A stretch of DNA of 64,000 nucleotides from Streptomyces sp. NK15101 (lineage in GTDB: Bacteria > Actinomycetota > Actinomycetes > Streptomycetales > Streptomycetaceae). The stretch covers positions 1-64,000 of the forward strand of contig NZ_JAINVG010000014.1 in NCBI RefSeq assembly GCF_020400725.1, given 5' to 3'. Positions 49,911-58,056 of the stretch are shown here, piece by piece (position 1 is the first letter of the stretch; each line of letters begins with the position of its first letter). Below the pieces are notes generated by a model. It was not told where the DNA came from. It made no database searches and saw only the letters and a list, made by a program, of their open reading frames with translations. The translations under genes and the position numbers were made by a program.

Positions 49911-50441
49911 GTGACCACGAGAAGACTGACCGCGCTCGCCCCCGAACAGGCACCCGGCCGCGCCCGCGAGCTGCTGACCGACATCGTCGAACGACACGGC
50001 TCCGCCGGCGAGATGGTGTCCACGATGGCGCACTCGCCCGCGCTGCTCGACGGCTATCTCAGCCTCTCGCGCGCCATGAAGCGGGTGAAGATCCCCCGCG
50101 CCCTGAGCGAGAAGCTGTCCCTCGCCGTCCAGGAGTGGATCGGCTGCGGCACCTGCCGCGAGGCGCACCAAGAGGCCGGGCGCGCGGCGGGACTGACCGA
50201 GGCCGACGTCGAACTCGCCCGCCAGGGCACGTCGACCGACCCTCGCGAGGCCGCCCTCATCGGCCTCGCCCTGCGGGTCCTCGCCGAACCGGGTTCGCTC
50301 TCGGACGAGGACGTCGCCGAGGTGCGGGCGCACGGCTGGAGCGACCGGGTGATCGCCGAAGTGGTCGGCGTGGTCACCCTCAACCTGCTCACCGGTGCCT
50401 TCAACCTCCTCGCGGGCATCCAGCCGCGGCGCGAGGACTGA
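49911..50441 (+). CDS. Carboxymuconolactone decarboxylase/AhpD-like protein
   Basis: 176 residues, an alpha-helical AhpD fold. The thiol site is VQEWIGCGTCREAHQEAGRA, i.e. CX2CX3H, the active site of alkyl hydroperoxidase D. The protein also has a second helix repeat (ALIGLALRVLAE, VVTLNLLTGAFNLLAG). GTG 49911 is preceded by AGAGGAGAGG. It likely reduces peroxides, or acts on reactive sulfur species with a thiol partner. The CsoR-like palindrome just upstream suggests metal or persulfide control; no CsoR gene is in the window. Confidence 0.88.
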   Translation: MTTRRLTALAPEQAPGRARELLTDIVERHGSAGEMVSTMAHSPALLDGYLSLSRAMKRVKIPRALSEKLSLAVQEWIGCGTCREAHQEAGRAAGLTEADVELARQGTSTDPREAALIGLALRVLAEPGSLSDEDVAEVRAHGWSDRVIAEVVGVVTLNLLTGAFNLLAGIQPRRED

Positions 50442-50477
50442 CGGACGGTCCCGGCCGGCGTCCTCGCGGCTCCCCCG

Positions 50478-50496
50478 GGCGGCTCACGGAGCCGCC
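50478..50496. terminator. Short hairpin at the ArsR stop
   Basis: GGCGGCTC/GAGCCGCC, 8-bp stem with loop ACG, overlapping the ArsR stop codon (50484-50486), between convergent genes. Confidence 0.5.
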
Positions 50497-50843
50497 TCCC
50501 CGGGGGGCCGGGCCCGTCCGGCGGCCCCGCGGCCGGCGCGGGGTTCCGCCTGGTCCGCGAACACGCCGGAGAGGATCGTGCGGGCGACCCGCAGGAGCTC
50601 CGCGACCTGCGGGCTCGTCAGCGCGTAGTACACGGCCGTGCCCTCGCGCCGGGCGACGACCAGGTCGGCCCGGCGCAGCACGGCCAACTGCTGCGAGAGG
50701 TAAGCCGCTTCGACGCCGATGTCGCGCAGCATCTCGGCGACCCCGTGCTCACGCTCGCTGAGCAGCTCCAGGACCCGGATGCGGACGGGATGTCCCAGCG
50801 TCTTGAAGAACTCCGCCTTCCGTCGGTAGAGGGGCGTCCTCAT
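50484..50843 (-). CDS. ArsR family transcriptional regulator
   Basis: 119 residues. Winged helix: KTLGHPVRIRVLELLSEREH, GVAEMLRDIGVEAAYLSQQL, AVLRRADLVVARREGTAVYY. No Cys metal-binding motif (CVC or similar) is seen, so a ligand other than a soft metal is likely. ATG 50843 follows GTGGGTGCG. It is convergent with the AhpD-like gene and upstream of no clear partner; the isochorismatase gene is behind it in the same orientation. Confidence 0.9.
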   Translation of the reverse strand: MRTPLYRRKAEFFKTLGHPVRIRVLELLSEREHGVAEMLRDIGVEAAYLSQQLAVLRRADLVVARREGTAVYYALTSPQVAELLRVARTILSGVFADQAEPRAGRGAAGRARPPGEAAP

Positions 50844-50929
50844 CGCACCCACCCCGCGCCTCGCGTCGACCCGGCACTCTGCACCATGCCCCCATCCTCG
50901 CCCCTGCGGGCGGCGAGCGGTGCGCGGCC

Positions 50930-51508
50930 TCAGGAGGCCGGGGGTGCCGTGAAGGTGACCTCGGCGGCCGTGACGGTGGTCTCGGCGTCGCCCCCGAGGG
51001 CGTACGCCGCGACGCGGGAGACCGTCGCGGCCGGCACGGCCCCGCCGATGCCCGGCACCGCCGGGATGTCCTGCGTCGCGTGGGCGTCGTGCGGGACGAC
51101 GACCCGGTAGCCGAGGGCCAGGGCCGTACGGGCCGTCGCCTGCACGCACATCTCCGACATCACGCCGCAGACGGCGACCGCCCGTACCCCCGCGCCGGTG
51201 AGCACGGCCCCCAGCGCGGTCTCCTGGAAGCCGTCGTCGTGGGGCTTGCGGATCACGAGCTCGGTGGGTCCGGGCTCCACGGGGTGGTGCAGCTCCCAGC
51301 CGGGCGTGTGCGGTTCGTCCTCGGCGCCGGGCGGCCCGTCGTTCTGCAGGTGGACGACGAACGCCCCGTCCCGCCGGGCCCGTGCGATCAGTCCGGTCGT
51401 CCGGTCGACGAGCCGGTCGGCGGCGGGCACGGCCCCGCGGCCGGTGACGAAGGCCGACTGCACGTCGACGACGATGAGGGCATCCACGGGCTGCGCGCGC
51501 TGGGTCAT
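50930..51508 (-). CDS. Isochorismatase-like cysteine hydrolase
   Basis: 192 residues. The family triad is visible: Asp in ALIVVDVQSAFV, Lys in LVIRKPHDDGFQ, and Cys in VMSEMCVQATARTALALGY. This group hydrolyses amides such as nicotinamide, or carbamates. ATG 51508 is preferred because it begins right before the first strand. Cytosolic. The neighbouring ArsR gene on the same strand may or may not share a transcript. Confidence 0.9.
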   Translation of the reverse strand: MTQRAQPVDALIVVDVQSAFVTGRGAVPAADRLVDRTTGLIARARRDGAFVVHLQNDGPPGAEDEPHTPGWELHHPVEPGPTELVIRKPHDDGFQETALGAVLTGAGVRAVAVCGVMSEMCVQATARTALALGYRVVVPHDAHATQDIPAVPGIGGAVPAATVSRVAAYALGGDAETTVTAAEVTFTAPPAS

Positions 51509-51635
51509 CCGGTCATCATCACGTCCACGGGCCCGGCCCGCCACGGGGTTTCGGCCCGCCGGACGGCCGCGAACCCCCCGCGCGCACGCCCCGACCTGCG
51601 GGTAGCCTCACGGGTCGGGAGCAAGGGGGATCCGC

Positions 51636-52184
51636 ATGTCCGAGTTGACGACGTCCGAGTGGTGGGAGCTGCTGCCGGAGGGCGTCCGCGACGAGATCGA
51701 CGGCTACGTCCTCCAGGACCGCCGGTTCCGGGCGGTGCGGATCGTCTGGGAGGTCTGCCGGGGCCGTGGTCTGGGACTCCACGGGGCGGAGCTGGTCGTC
51801 CACGACCGGTACCTCCACCACGGCGACCGGGTCGCGCGCACCCCGCTCAGCCCCCTCGACCTGGAGTCGCTGGCCGCCCGTGCCTCCGGCTGCCCGGGGC
51901 CGGTGGCCGCGATCGAGGCGATCTGGGACGGCGACACCGTCCACGACTGGTTCGTGGTCCTCCTGGCCGTCTCCACCGAACCCGCCGCCGAGCACCGCCT
52001 CGCCACGATCTACCACGAGACGGCCGTACGGCACCTGGGCGAGGCGGCAGGCGCGAAGTCGCTCCATCCGGCGGCCGCGGCCGCCCAGGCGGCGGGCCGG
52101 GCGCTGGCCGAACGCCTCTCGGTGCCCTTCCACTTCGCGAGCCCGGACACCCCGGACGACGAAGCGCCGCGCCGGCGGCCATGA
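51636..52184 (+). CDS. Protein of unknown function
   Basis: 182 residues, acidic, no signal or membrane segment. Conserved-looking regions are TSEWWELLPEGVRDEIDGYV, GLGLHGAELVVHDRYLHHGD and IWDGDTVHDWFVVLLAVSTE. ATG 51636 has AAGGGGGATCC upstream. I do not recognise a domain. The many His and Trp residues are notable. It is upstream of the HAD gene in the same orientation (193 bases away). Confidence 0.7.
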   Translation: MSELTTSEWWELLPEGVRDEIDGYVLQDRRFRAVRIVWEVCRGRGLGLHGAELVVHDRYLHHGDRVARTPLSPLDLESLAARASGCPGPVAAIEAIWDGDTVHDWFVVLLAVSTEPAAEHRLATIYHETAVRHLGEAAGAKSLHPAAAAAQAAGRALAERLSVPFHFASPDTPDDEAPRRRP

Positions 52185-52376
52185 GCCCGGCCCGGATCGG
52201 CCCGGTCGTGGGCCCGCCCGCGGCCCCCCGTCTCGAACGGGGAGCGGACAGCGGCCCTGGCAGACTTCCTCCGCACCCACAACCGCCACCGCTGCCGCAC
52301 CGCACTACACCCGACGGACACCCGCCCGACGCCCGTGTTCACAACGCCGCGGGTCAACACACCTAGGAGTTACCTC

Positions 52377-53099
52377 GTGTCCACAGGACTCAGACAGTTG
52401 CGTCTCGCCGCGCTCAACATCGACGGCGTGTTGCTCAACGACACCTTCAGTCCGGTCATCCACCACTTCGTCGTGAGCCGGGGCGGCACGTACACCGCCG
52501 AGGTGGAGCGGAACATCTTCTCCCAGCCCCAGCGGGCGGCCAGCGCCTACCTGGCCGGCGTGGTGAACGTGCCGATGACGGCGCAGCAGGCCCTGGAGGC
52601 CTACTTCGTCGAGCGTGACGCCCATCTGCGCGAGGACCCGGTGCGGCTGGTCGACGGCGCCGTCGACCTGGTGCGCCGCCTGAGGGGCCTGGGGCTGAGC
52701 ACGATCTGCTACGGAGGGCTGGGCAAGGAGCACTTCGACCGCTTCCTGGGGGAATGGGCGCACCTCTTCGACGGTCCGGGGTACGTGTGCACCAACGACT
52801 TCCGCCCCGGCATCCGTGAGATCACGACCGAGGTCTTCGAACTCTCCTACGACCAGGTGGTGTTCATCGACGACGTGGCCCGCGTCGCCGAGAGCGCGAA
52901 GGAACTCGGCGTTCCCTTCATCGGCCACCCCAGCACCTTCGAGCACAGCCATCAGCGTCAGCTGATGAAGGACGCCGGTGTGCGGCACCTCGTGGACTCG
53001 CTGCACGCCATCGACGAGGCGATGCTGCGCACCGTCGACGCCGAGGCCGCCTCCGGCGGCGTCTGGGCCCCTTCGACCGAGGGTCTCGCACCGGCATAG
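52377..53099 (+). CDS. HAD-superfamily-like protein with Asn at the nucleophile position
   Basis: 240 residues. The HAD motif I region reads LAALNIDGVLLND: where active HADs have DxDG, this has N14-I-D16-G. Later motifs are present: motif II-like ICYGGLGKEHF, and acidic motif IV in YDQVVFIDDVARVAESAKEL. The cap domain between is FSQPQRAASAYLAGVVNV. GTG 52377 follows AGGAG by 7 bases. I recall related proteins near butyrolactone-type biosynthesis genes, but no such gene is here. It is likely cotranscribed with the SDR 75 bases downstream. A non-phosphatase role is possible. Confidence 0.8.
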   Translation: MSTGLRQLRLAALNIDGVLLNDTFSPVIHHFVVSRGGTYTAEVERNIFSQPQRAASAYLAGVVNVPMTAQQALEAYFVERDAHLREDPVRLVDGAVDLVRRLRGLGLSTICYGGLGKEHFDRFLGEWAHLFDGPGYVCTNDFRPGIREITTEVFELSYDQVVFIDDVARVAESAKELGVPFIGHPSTFEHSHQRQLMKDAGVRHLVDSLHAIDEAMLRTVDAEAASGGVWAPSTEGLAPA

Positions 53100-53173
53100 G
53101 CGCGAGTGGGCCCACAGGTTTTCCCTTCTCTCACGAATCGCATGAATCAAACGAAAACAGGGGGTATGGGGCG

Positions 53174-53956
53174 GTGAACGAGGGCACGAGTGGAACGGGC
53201 GGTCTGCTGAGGGGCAGGGTCGCCATGATCACCGGGGCTTCCAGCGGCATCGGCGCGGCGGCGGCCCGGCTGTTCGCCGCCGAGGGGGCGGCCGTGGTGC
53301 TGATGGCGCGGCGCGAGCGCGAGCTGAAGGAGCTGGCCGCCCGGATCGACGCCGGGGGAGGCCGGGCGCTGGCGGTACGGGGCGACGTCACGCGCTCCGA
53401 GGACGTGCGCCGCGTGGTGGACGCGGCGGTGGAGACGTTCGGACATCTGGACGTGGCCTTCAACAACGCCGGCTGGGGAACGGCCGGCACCGACCTGCAC
53501 GAGACCGAGGACGCGGTCTTCGACCAGGTGATGGACGTGAACGTGCGCGGCGTGTGGAACTGCCTGCGCCACCAGGTCCCCGCGATGCTCGCCCACGGAT
53601 CCGGCTCCGTCGTGAACACCGCCAGCACGGCGGGCGTGGTGGCGACCGGTGCCGGAGCGCCCTACGTGGCGGCCAAGCACGCCGTGATCGGCATGACGAA
53701 GGCCGCCGCGGCCGAGTACGGCGAGCGCGGCATCCGGGTCAACTCCCTGGTGGTCGGCTGCACCCGGACCGAACTCATCGAAGGGGCGATCGCGGCCCAC
53801 CCCCACCTGGAGGAGGCCTTCGTCACGCGCCAGATCCAGAAGCGCATGGCGGATCCCGAGGAGGTCGCCCAGGCCGCGCTCTGGCTGGCCGGCCCGCGTG
53901 CCTCGTTCGTCACGGGCAGCGCGCTGGCCGTGGACGGCGGGCTGACCGCGATCTGA
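53174..53956 (+). CDS. SDR family oxidoreductase
   Basis: 260 residues, classical SDR. Cofactor site ITGASSGIGAAAARLFA (TGxxxGIG) with Arg in MARRERELKEL favouring NADP(H). Also VAFNNAGWGTAG, catalytic Ser in VNTASTAGVV, and YVAAKHAVIGMTKAAA (YxxxK). Ends FVTGSALAVDGGLTAI. GTG 53174. Downstream of the HAD-like gene with which it probably forms an operon; the ketone or alcohol is unknown. Confidence 0.92.
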   Translation: MNEGTSGTGGLLRGRVAMITGASSGIGAAAARLFAAEGAAVVLMARRERELKELAARIDAGGGRALAVRGDVTRSEDVRRVVDAAVETFGHLDVAFNNAGWGTAGTDLHETEDAVFDQVMDVNVRGVWNCLRHQVPAMLAHGSGSVVNTASTAGVVATGAGAPYVAAKHAVIGMTKAAAAEYGERGIRVNSLVVGCTRTELIEGAIAAHPHLEEAFVTRQIQKRMADPEEVAQAALWLAGPRASFVTGSALAVDGGLTAI

Positions 53957-54073
53957 GATCCCGGAGCTGACGGCCCGTCGGGCGGACGGGAGAGGTCCGC
54001 CCGAGGGGCCGCCGGCGAGCGGCTCCGGGCCTCGCGGTCACCGCGACGGGGTCGACCGGTCGGGGACGAGTGG

Positions 54074-54131
54074 CCGGTGACGAACGGTGACGAACAGTCG
54101 GCGACAAGAGGTCGGTGACGAGCGGTCGGCG
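54074..54131. repeat. Imperfect tandem repeats of TCGGTGACGAGCGG type
   Basis: Four to five degenerate 10-14-bp units (CGGTGACGAA, CGGCGACAAG, TCGGTGACGA) in the gap between the SDR and PadR genes. Confidence 0.6.
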
Positions 54132-54137
54132 GCGGAA

Positions 54138-54224
54138 TCAGGGTTCCCGGCTCTCCGCCCACTGCCAGAAATCGACCATCATCCGCTCGTACCGGATGCC
54201 GAACTCCAGCGCCTCCCGCTGTCA
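54138..54224 (-). other. In-frame C-terminal tail of PadR after a stop codon
   Basis: Immediately past the TGA (54222-54224), the same frame continues for 27 codons to the next TGA (54138-54140) and reads QREALEFGIRYERMMVDFWQ, then WAESREP. This is the normal end of PadR_C proteins. So the PadR gene carries a premature stop or a sequencing error. Confidence 0.65.
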
Positions 54225-54653
54225 GCGCGTCAGCGGCTCGCCGACGTCCCGCGCCAGTCCCTCGTACTCGTCCAGGGCCCTGCGGTGCTCGTCGATCTGG
54301 ATCGGCGCGTGGACGCGCGGACTGGCGCCGAACCACAGCTTGAGGACGCCCCGTTCGCGGGCCTCGACCGGCACGAAGGAGGGGTCGGACAGCCAGCCGC
54401 GCAGTGCCGCCGTCCCCTCCTCCGTGAGGCTCATCAGGCGCCGGTTGCGGCCACCCGGCTGCCGTACCTCCGACAGCAGCCCCGCCGCCAGGAGCCGGTC
54501 GCACTGCGCGTACACCTGCGCGTGCGGCATGGACCAGAACGGGGCCACCGTCCGCGCGGCCTCCGCCTTCACGTCGTACGGACTGGCCTCGCCCAGCTTG
54601 TCGATGATGCCGAGCACGAGGAAGGAGGGCGTGGTCAACCGGACTTCAGACAT
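54222..54653 (-). CDS. PadR family regulator, C-terminus truncated by a stop
   Basis: 143 residues up to the stop. N-terminal winged helix: TPSFLVLGIIDKLGEASPYD, FWSMPHAQVYAQCDRLLAAG, LMSLTEEGTAALRGWLSD. C-terminal helix region APIQIDEHRRALDEYEG is cut at EPLTR, 27 codons before the natural end. ATG 54653. Same orientation as the downstream end of the ABC genes (stop 54681), which the repressor may control; PadR members often control drug pumps. The truncated dimerisation tail could weaken or abolish function. Confidence 0.8.
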   Translation of the reverse strand: MSEVRLTTPSFLVLGIIDKLGEASPYDVKAEAARTVAPFWSMPHAQVYAQCDRLLAAGLLSEVRQPGGRNRRLMSLTEEGTAALRGWLSDPSFVPVEARERGVLKLWFGASPRVHAPIQIDEHRRALDEYEGLARDVGEPLTR

Positions 54654-54680
54654 GCGGCGACCGTATCCCCCCTTCCCGCC

Positions 54681-57155
54681 CTACTCCGCCCGCAGCGCCC
54701 GCGCCGTGGCCGTGCGGGCCGCCCAGCCGGCCGGAAGCAGCGCGCCGGCCGTCGCGATCACGACGCCCGCCGTCGCGAGGAGCACCAGCAGCGGCGTCCC
54801 GTACACGTCGATGTCGGCGGGCGGGATCGTGGTGCCGACCGCACGGCCCATCGCCGGCATCACCCGGCCGTGGAGGGCCACGCCGAGCGGCACGCCGACG
54901 AGGCCCGACAGGAGGCCGAGGATGCCGGCCGACGTGAGGACCTGCGCGACCGTCTGCCCCGGGGTCATCCCCAGGGCCTTGAAGACGCCCAGGTCACGGA
55001 CGCGGTCGCGGGTCTCGAGGACCACCGTGTTCAGCACGCCCAGGCAGGCGACGACGACCATCATCAGGGTCAGCATGACGACCAGGGCCTGCATCGCCCG
55101 GATGACGCTCGACTTGCTCCCCTCCGTGACGGCGGCCTCCGCCCCGAGCGGTGTCACGGCCGCGTCGAGGCGCTCCGCGTAGCGCGCCGCGTCCGTGCCG
55201 GCGGCGACGGTCACGGCGAACTCGGCGGGCTGGTGGCGGGCCCGGAGCGCGGCGACGGACGCCGCTCCGGTGCGCAGGGTCATGCCGTCGTCGCCCAGGT
55301 CGAAGACCTCGCCGACGATCCGCAGCCGGACCGTGCGGCCCCGTTCGGAGAGGGTGACCGTGCCCCCGACGCGGACCCCGGTGGCGCGCAGGAACCGGGT
55401 GGCCGCGACGGCCTCCCCGGCGGCCCCGAACCAGCGGCCGGAGACCATCGTGTGGCGGCTGCCGGCCGTGTCCCCTTCGTACACGACGACGGGCGCGCCT
55501 CCCTTGAGCCCTGCCACCTCCAGCTGGGCGCGGGCGGTCCGGTACCACGAGTCCGTCCCCGGGAGCGCGGCGATCGCCGCCGCCACGGCGGCCGGGTCGG
55601 CGGGCCTGCCCGGCAGGGGCACCGGATCGCCGGGGTTCCCCCGGGGCGGGGCGACCGTGTGGACGGTGACGTCGCCGCCCCGGTCCGGATCGCCGTCGGT
55701 CCTGACGGCGACGAGGGTGCTGCCGAGTCCGACGGCGAAGGTCACCGCGAGGGCTCCGAAGGTCACCGCGGCGGCCGTGCTCGCCGCGCGCGCGGGGCGG
55801 GCGAACGGCGCGGCGAGGCCCAGGACGACGGGCAGGGGCAGCGGCAGACGCCCGAGCAGGCCGCGGATCGCGCGCCCCCGGCCACCGCCGGTGGCGGGAC
55901 CCATGCGCAGGACCGTCGCGGTCGGCAGACGGGCGGCGCGCAGGGCGGGCCCGAAGGCCGTGCCGGCCACGAGGACGAGGGCTCCGGCCGGTACGACGAG
56001 GTCCACCCAGGCGGGAATGAGGACCTCCGCCGTGCCGTACACCTCGGCCACCTCCGCCATGAGGGGGACGCCGAGCGCGTTCCCGAGGGCGACGCCGAGC
56101 ACGGCCCCGACGGTTCCCGGGACGAGGGCCTGGGCAACGTAGGCGCGGCCCACCTGGAGCGGGGTGAAGCCGAGGGACTTGAGGATCCCGATCCGGCGGG
56201 TCGCGGCGCCGACCGCGCCGCTCACCACGATGCCGATGACGAGGACCGACATCGCCAGGCCGAGGAGGGCGAAGGCGGTGACGAAGGGCACGAAGGCGGC
56301 CGTGTTCTGGCGCGCGGTCTCCCGCACGTCGAGGTACGAACGGCTGCCGGTGACCGCTCCGGCCGGTGCGGCGGCGGTGACGGCCTTCCGGCCGGCCGTC
56401 ACGTCGGCCGCGGTGTCGGCGGTGGTGAGCCGGTAGAGCATCTGGAGCGCGTGGGGCCGGCCGCCCGTGAGCGCCGTGAGCTGCCCGGGCACGACCCAGG
56501 CGTCGGCGCTCTCGCCGGCCGACTCGGCGATGCCCACCACCGTGAGGGCGGCGCCCTCCGCGGACAGTCGCGTCCCGAGGCCGGAGGCCGGCGGCACGGA
56601 GCCGCGTTCCAGGACGATCTCGCCGGGGGCCGAGGCCCACCGGCCCTCCGTCAGGCCCACCGCGTCCACGGGTCCCGCGGCGGAGGCCCGGCCGACGACC
56701 GTCAGCGGGGGCGGTGCGAACCCGGGCGGGGCCGCCCTGTCCGCGTCGAGGCGCAGGGAGGTGACGGCGAAGGGGCCCGAGGCCGCGGCCACCCCGGACG
56801 CGCGGGCGGTGGCGGCGAGCCGCTCCGGTGTGACGGCCGATCCGTCGAACAGCACGGTCAGATGGGCACCGTGCTGCCGGGCGAAGGCCCGGTCGAAGGG
56901 GGCGCCGGAGGCGACGAGGAGGCCGAGCGCGAGGACGGCGGAGGCGACGGAGAGCAGCGTGGTCAGGACCATCACGGCGGTCTGCGTACGGCGCCGCCCG
57001 ATCCCGGCGCGCACGACGCGGCCCAGGGCCCCGCCGCTCGGGGCGAGGAACCGCGCACGCGCGGGCCCGCCGCCGCTCCCGCCACCCGGGGCGGGGGAAT
57101 GCGCGCCCACGGGCCCGCCGCGCGCTCGGCCCGTGCCGGCGGGGCGCGCGCTCAC
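54681..57155 (-). CDS. FtsX-like ABC transporter permease
   Basis: 824 residues, two FtsX/MacB-type halves. Hydrophobic segments at about 60-85, 270-300, 320-350, 375-400, 430-460, then again from 685 on. Large extracytoplasmic domains (for example ATARASGVAAASGPFAVTSL and GEVFDLGDDGMTLRTG) separate them. Pieces such as RIGILKSLGFTPLQVGRAYV and RDLGVFKALGMTPGQTVAQV are FtsX signature loops. The start GTG overlaps the ATPase stop by 4 bases. Probably an efflux or lipid-related mechanotransducing pump. Confidence 0.93.
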   Translation of the reverse strand: MSARPAGTGRARGGPVGAHSPAPGGGSGGGPARARFLAPSGGALGRVVRAGIGRRRTQTAVMVLTTLLSVASAVLALGLLVASGAPFDRAFARQHGAHLTVLFDGSAVTPERLAATARASGVAAASGPFAVTSLRLDADRAAPPGFAPPPLTVVGRASAAGPVDAVGLTEGRWASAPGEIVLERGSVPPASGLGTRLSAEGAALTVVGIAESAGESADAWVVPGQLTALTGGRPHALQMLYRLTTADTAADVTAGRKAVTAAAPAGAVTGSRSYLDVRETARQNTAAFVPFVTAFALLGLAMSVLVIGIVVSGAVGAATRRIGILKSLGFTPLQVGRAYVAQALVPGTVGAVLGVALGNALGVPLMAEVAEVYGTAEVLIPAWVDLVVPAGALVLVAGTAFGPALRAARLPTATVLRMGPATGGGRGRAIRGLLGRLPLPLPVVLGLAAPFARPARAASTAAAVTFGALAVTFAVGLGSTLVAVRTDGDPDRGGDVTVHTVAPPRGNPGDPVPLPGRPADPAAVAAAIAALPGTDSWYRTARAQLEVAGLKGGAPVVVYEGDTAGSRHTMVSGRWFGAAGEAVAATRFLRATGVRVGGTVTLSERGRTVRLRIVGEVFDLGDDGMTLRTGAASVAALRARHQPAEFAVTVAAGTDAARYAERLDAAVTPLGAEAAVTEGSKSSVIRAMQALVVMLTLMMVVVACLGVLNTVVLETRDRVRDLGVFKALGMTPGQTVAQVLTSAGILGLLSGLVGVPLGVALHGRVMPAMGRAVGTTIPPADIDVYGTPLLVLLATAGVVIATAGALLPAGWAARTATARALRAE

Positions 57156-57853
57156 CGGGCCACCGCCGGGACGTCGCGGGTGACGCGGCCGTCGACGAGT
57201 TCGATCGTGCGCGTCGCGCAGGCCTCGGCGAGCGCGAGGTCGTGGGTGACGAGGACGATCGTCTGGCCGTCGGCGTTGAGGGCACGCAGGAGGTCGCGGA
57301 CCTCCGCGCCCGACGCGGTGTCCAGGGCTCCCGTGGGCTCGTCGGCGAGGAGCAGCGGGGGGTGGTTCATCAGGGCGCGGGCGACGGCGACGCGCTGCCG
57401 CTCGCCCCCGGAGAGACGGCCGGGGTGCACGCGCGCGTGCCGGGCGACGCCGAGCCGGTCGAGGAGTTCGGCGGCGCGCGCCGAGGCCCGGGCGCGGGGC
57501 GTCCCGGCCAGCTGGGCGGGGAGCAGCACGTTGTCGAGGACGGTGAGGTCGTCGAGGAGGTTGAAGAACTGGAAGACCATGCCGATGCGGCTGCGCCGGT
57601 AGCGGGCGGAGGCCGTCTCGCTCAGCCGGTCGACGCGCAGTCCGTCCACGGTCACCCGGCCGGTGCTGGGCCGGTCCAGGCCGGCGAGGAGGTTGAGCAG
57701 GGTCGACTTGCCGCTGCCGGAGGGGCCGAGGACGGCGAGCGACTCCCCTCGCGCCACCCGCAGGTCGAGACCGGCGAGCGCCGCAGGCCCGTCCTCGTAC
57801 GTCCTGCCGACCTCGCTCAGTTCGATGAGGGGCTCGGCTTCGGATGGGGTCAT
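57152..57853 (-). CDS. ABC transporter ATP-binding protein (MacB/LolD type)
   Basis: 233 residues. Walker A LGPSGSGKSTLL, Q-loop MVFQFFNLLDDLTVLDNVLL, signature LSGGERQRVAVARAL, Walker B LLLADEPTGALD, and the His switch VTHD. It works with the FtsX-like permease downstream. ATG 57853. Divergent from a histidine kinase, which with its regulator probably controls the transporter, as in bacitracin-type modules. Confidence 0.95.
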   Translation of the reverse strand: MTPSEAEPLIELSEVGRTYEDGPAALAGLDLRVARGESLAVLGPSGSGKSTLLNLLAGLDRPSTGRVTVDGLRVDRLSETASARYRRSRIGMVFQFFNLLDDLTVLDNVLLPAQLAGTPRARASARAAELLDRLGVARHARVHPGRLSGGERQRVAVARALMNHPPLLLADEPTGALDTASGAEVRDLLRALNADGQTIVLVTHDLALAEACATRTIELVDGRVTRDVPAVAR

Positions 57854-57971
57854 GGGCCCTCCAGGGCTCGCGGGGGACGGGGTCGCCCCGACGCTAGGAG
57901 GGGTCCGGCCGGGGGCGCGTCGGCCGTGGTGGCGAAGATCCGTACCGTGTGCGGAGGAGGCACGGGCGGGT

Positions 57972-57999
57972 CGTCCCCGCGATGTACGCCGCGGGGACG
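57972..57999. promoter_or_regulatory. Inverted repeat between ABC and two-component genes
   Basis: CGTCCCCGCG (57972-57981) and its exact complement CGCGGGGACG (57990-57999) flank 8 bases. It lies 58 bases before the kinase start and 119 before the ABC ATPase start. A candidate response-regulator site serving both directions. Confidence 0.5.
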
Positions 58000-58056
58000 G
58001 TGCCCTGGTCCTCAGGGCCGATTCGGCCCGGCGTCCCCACTTGGCACACTGCCCCG

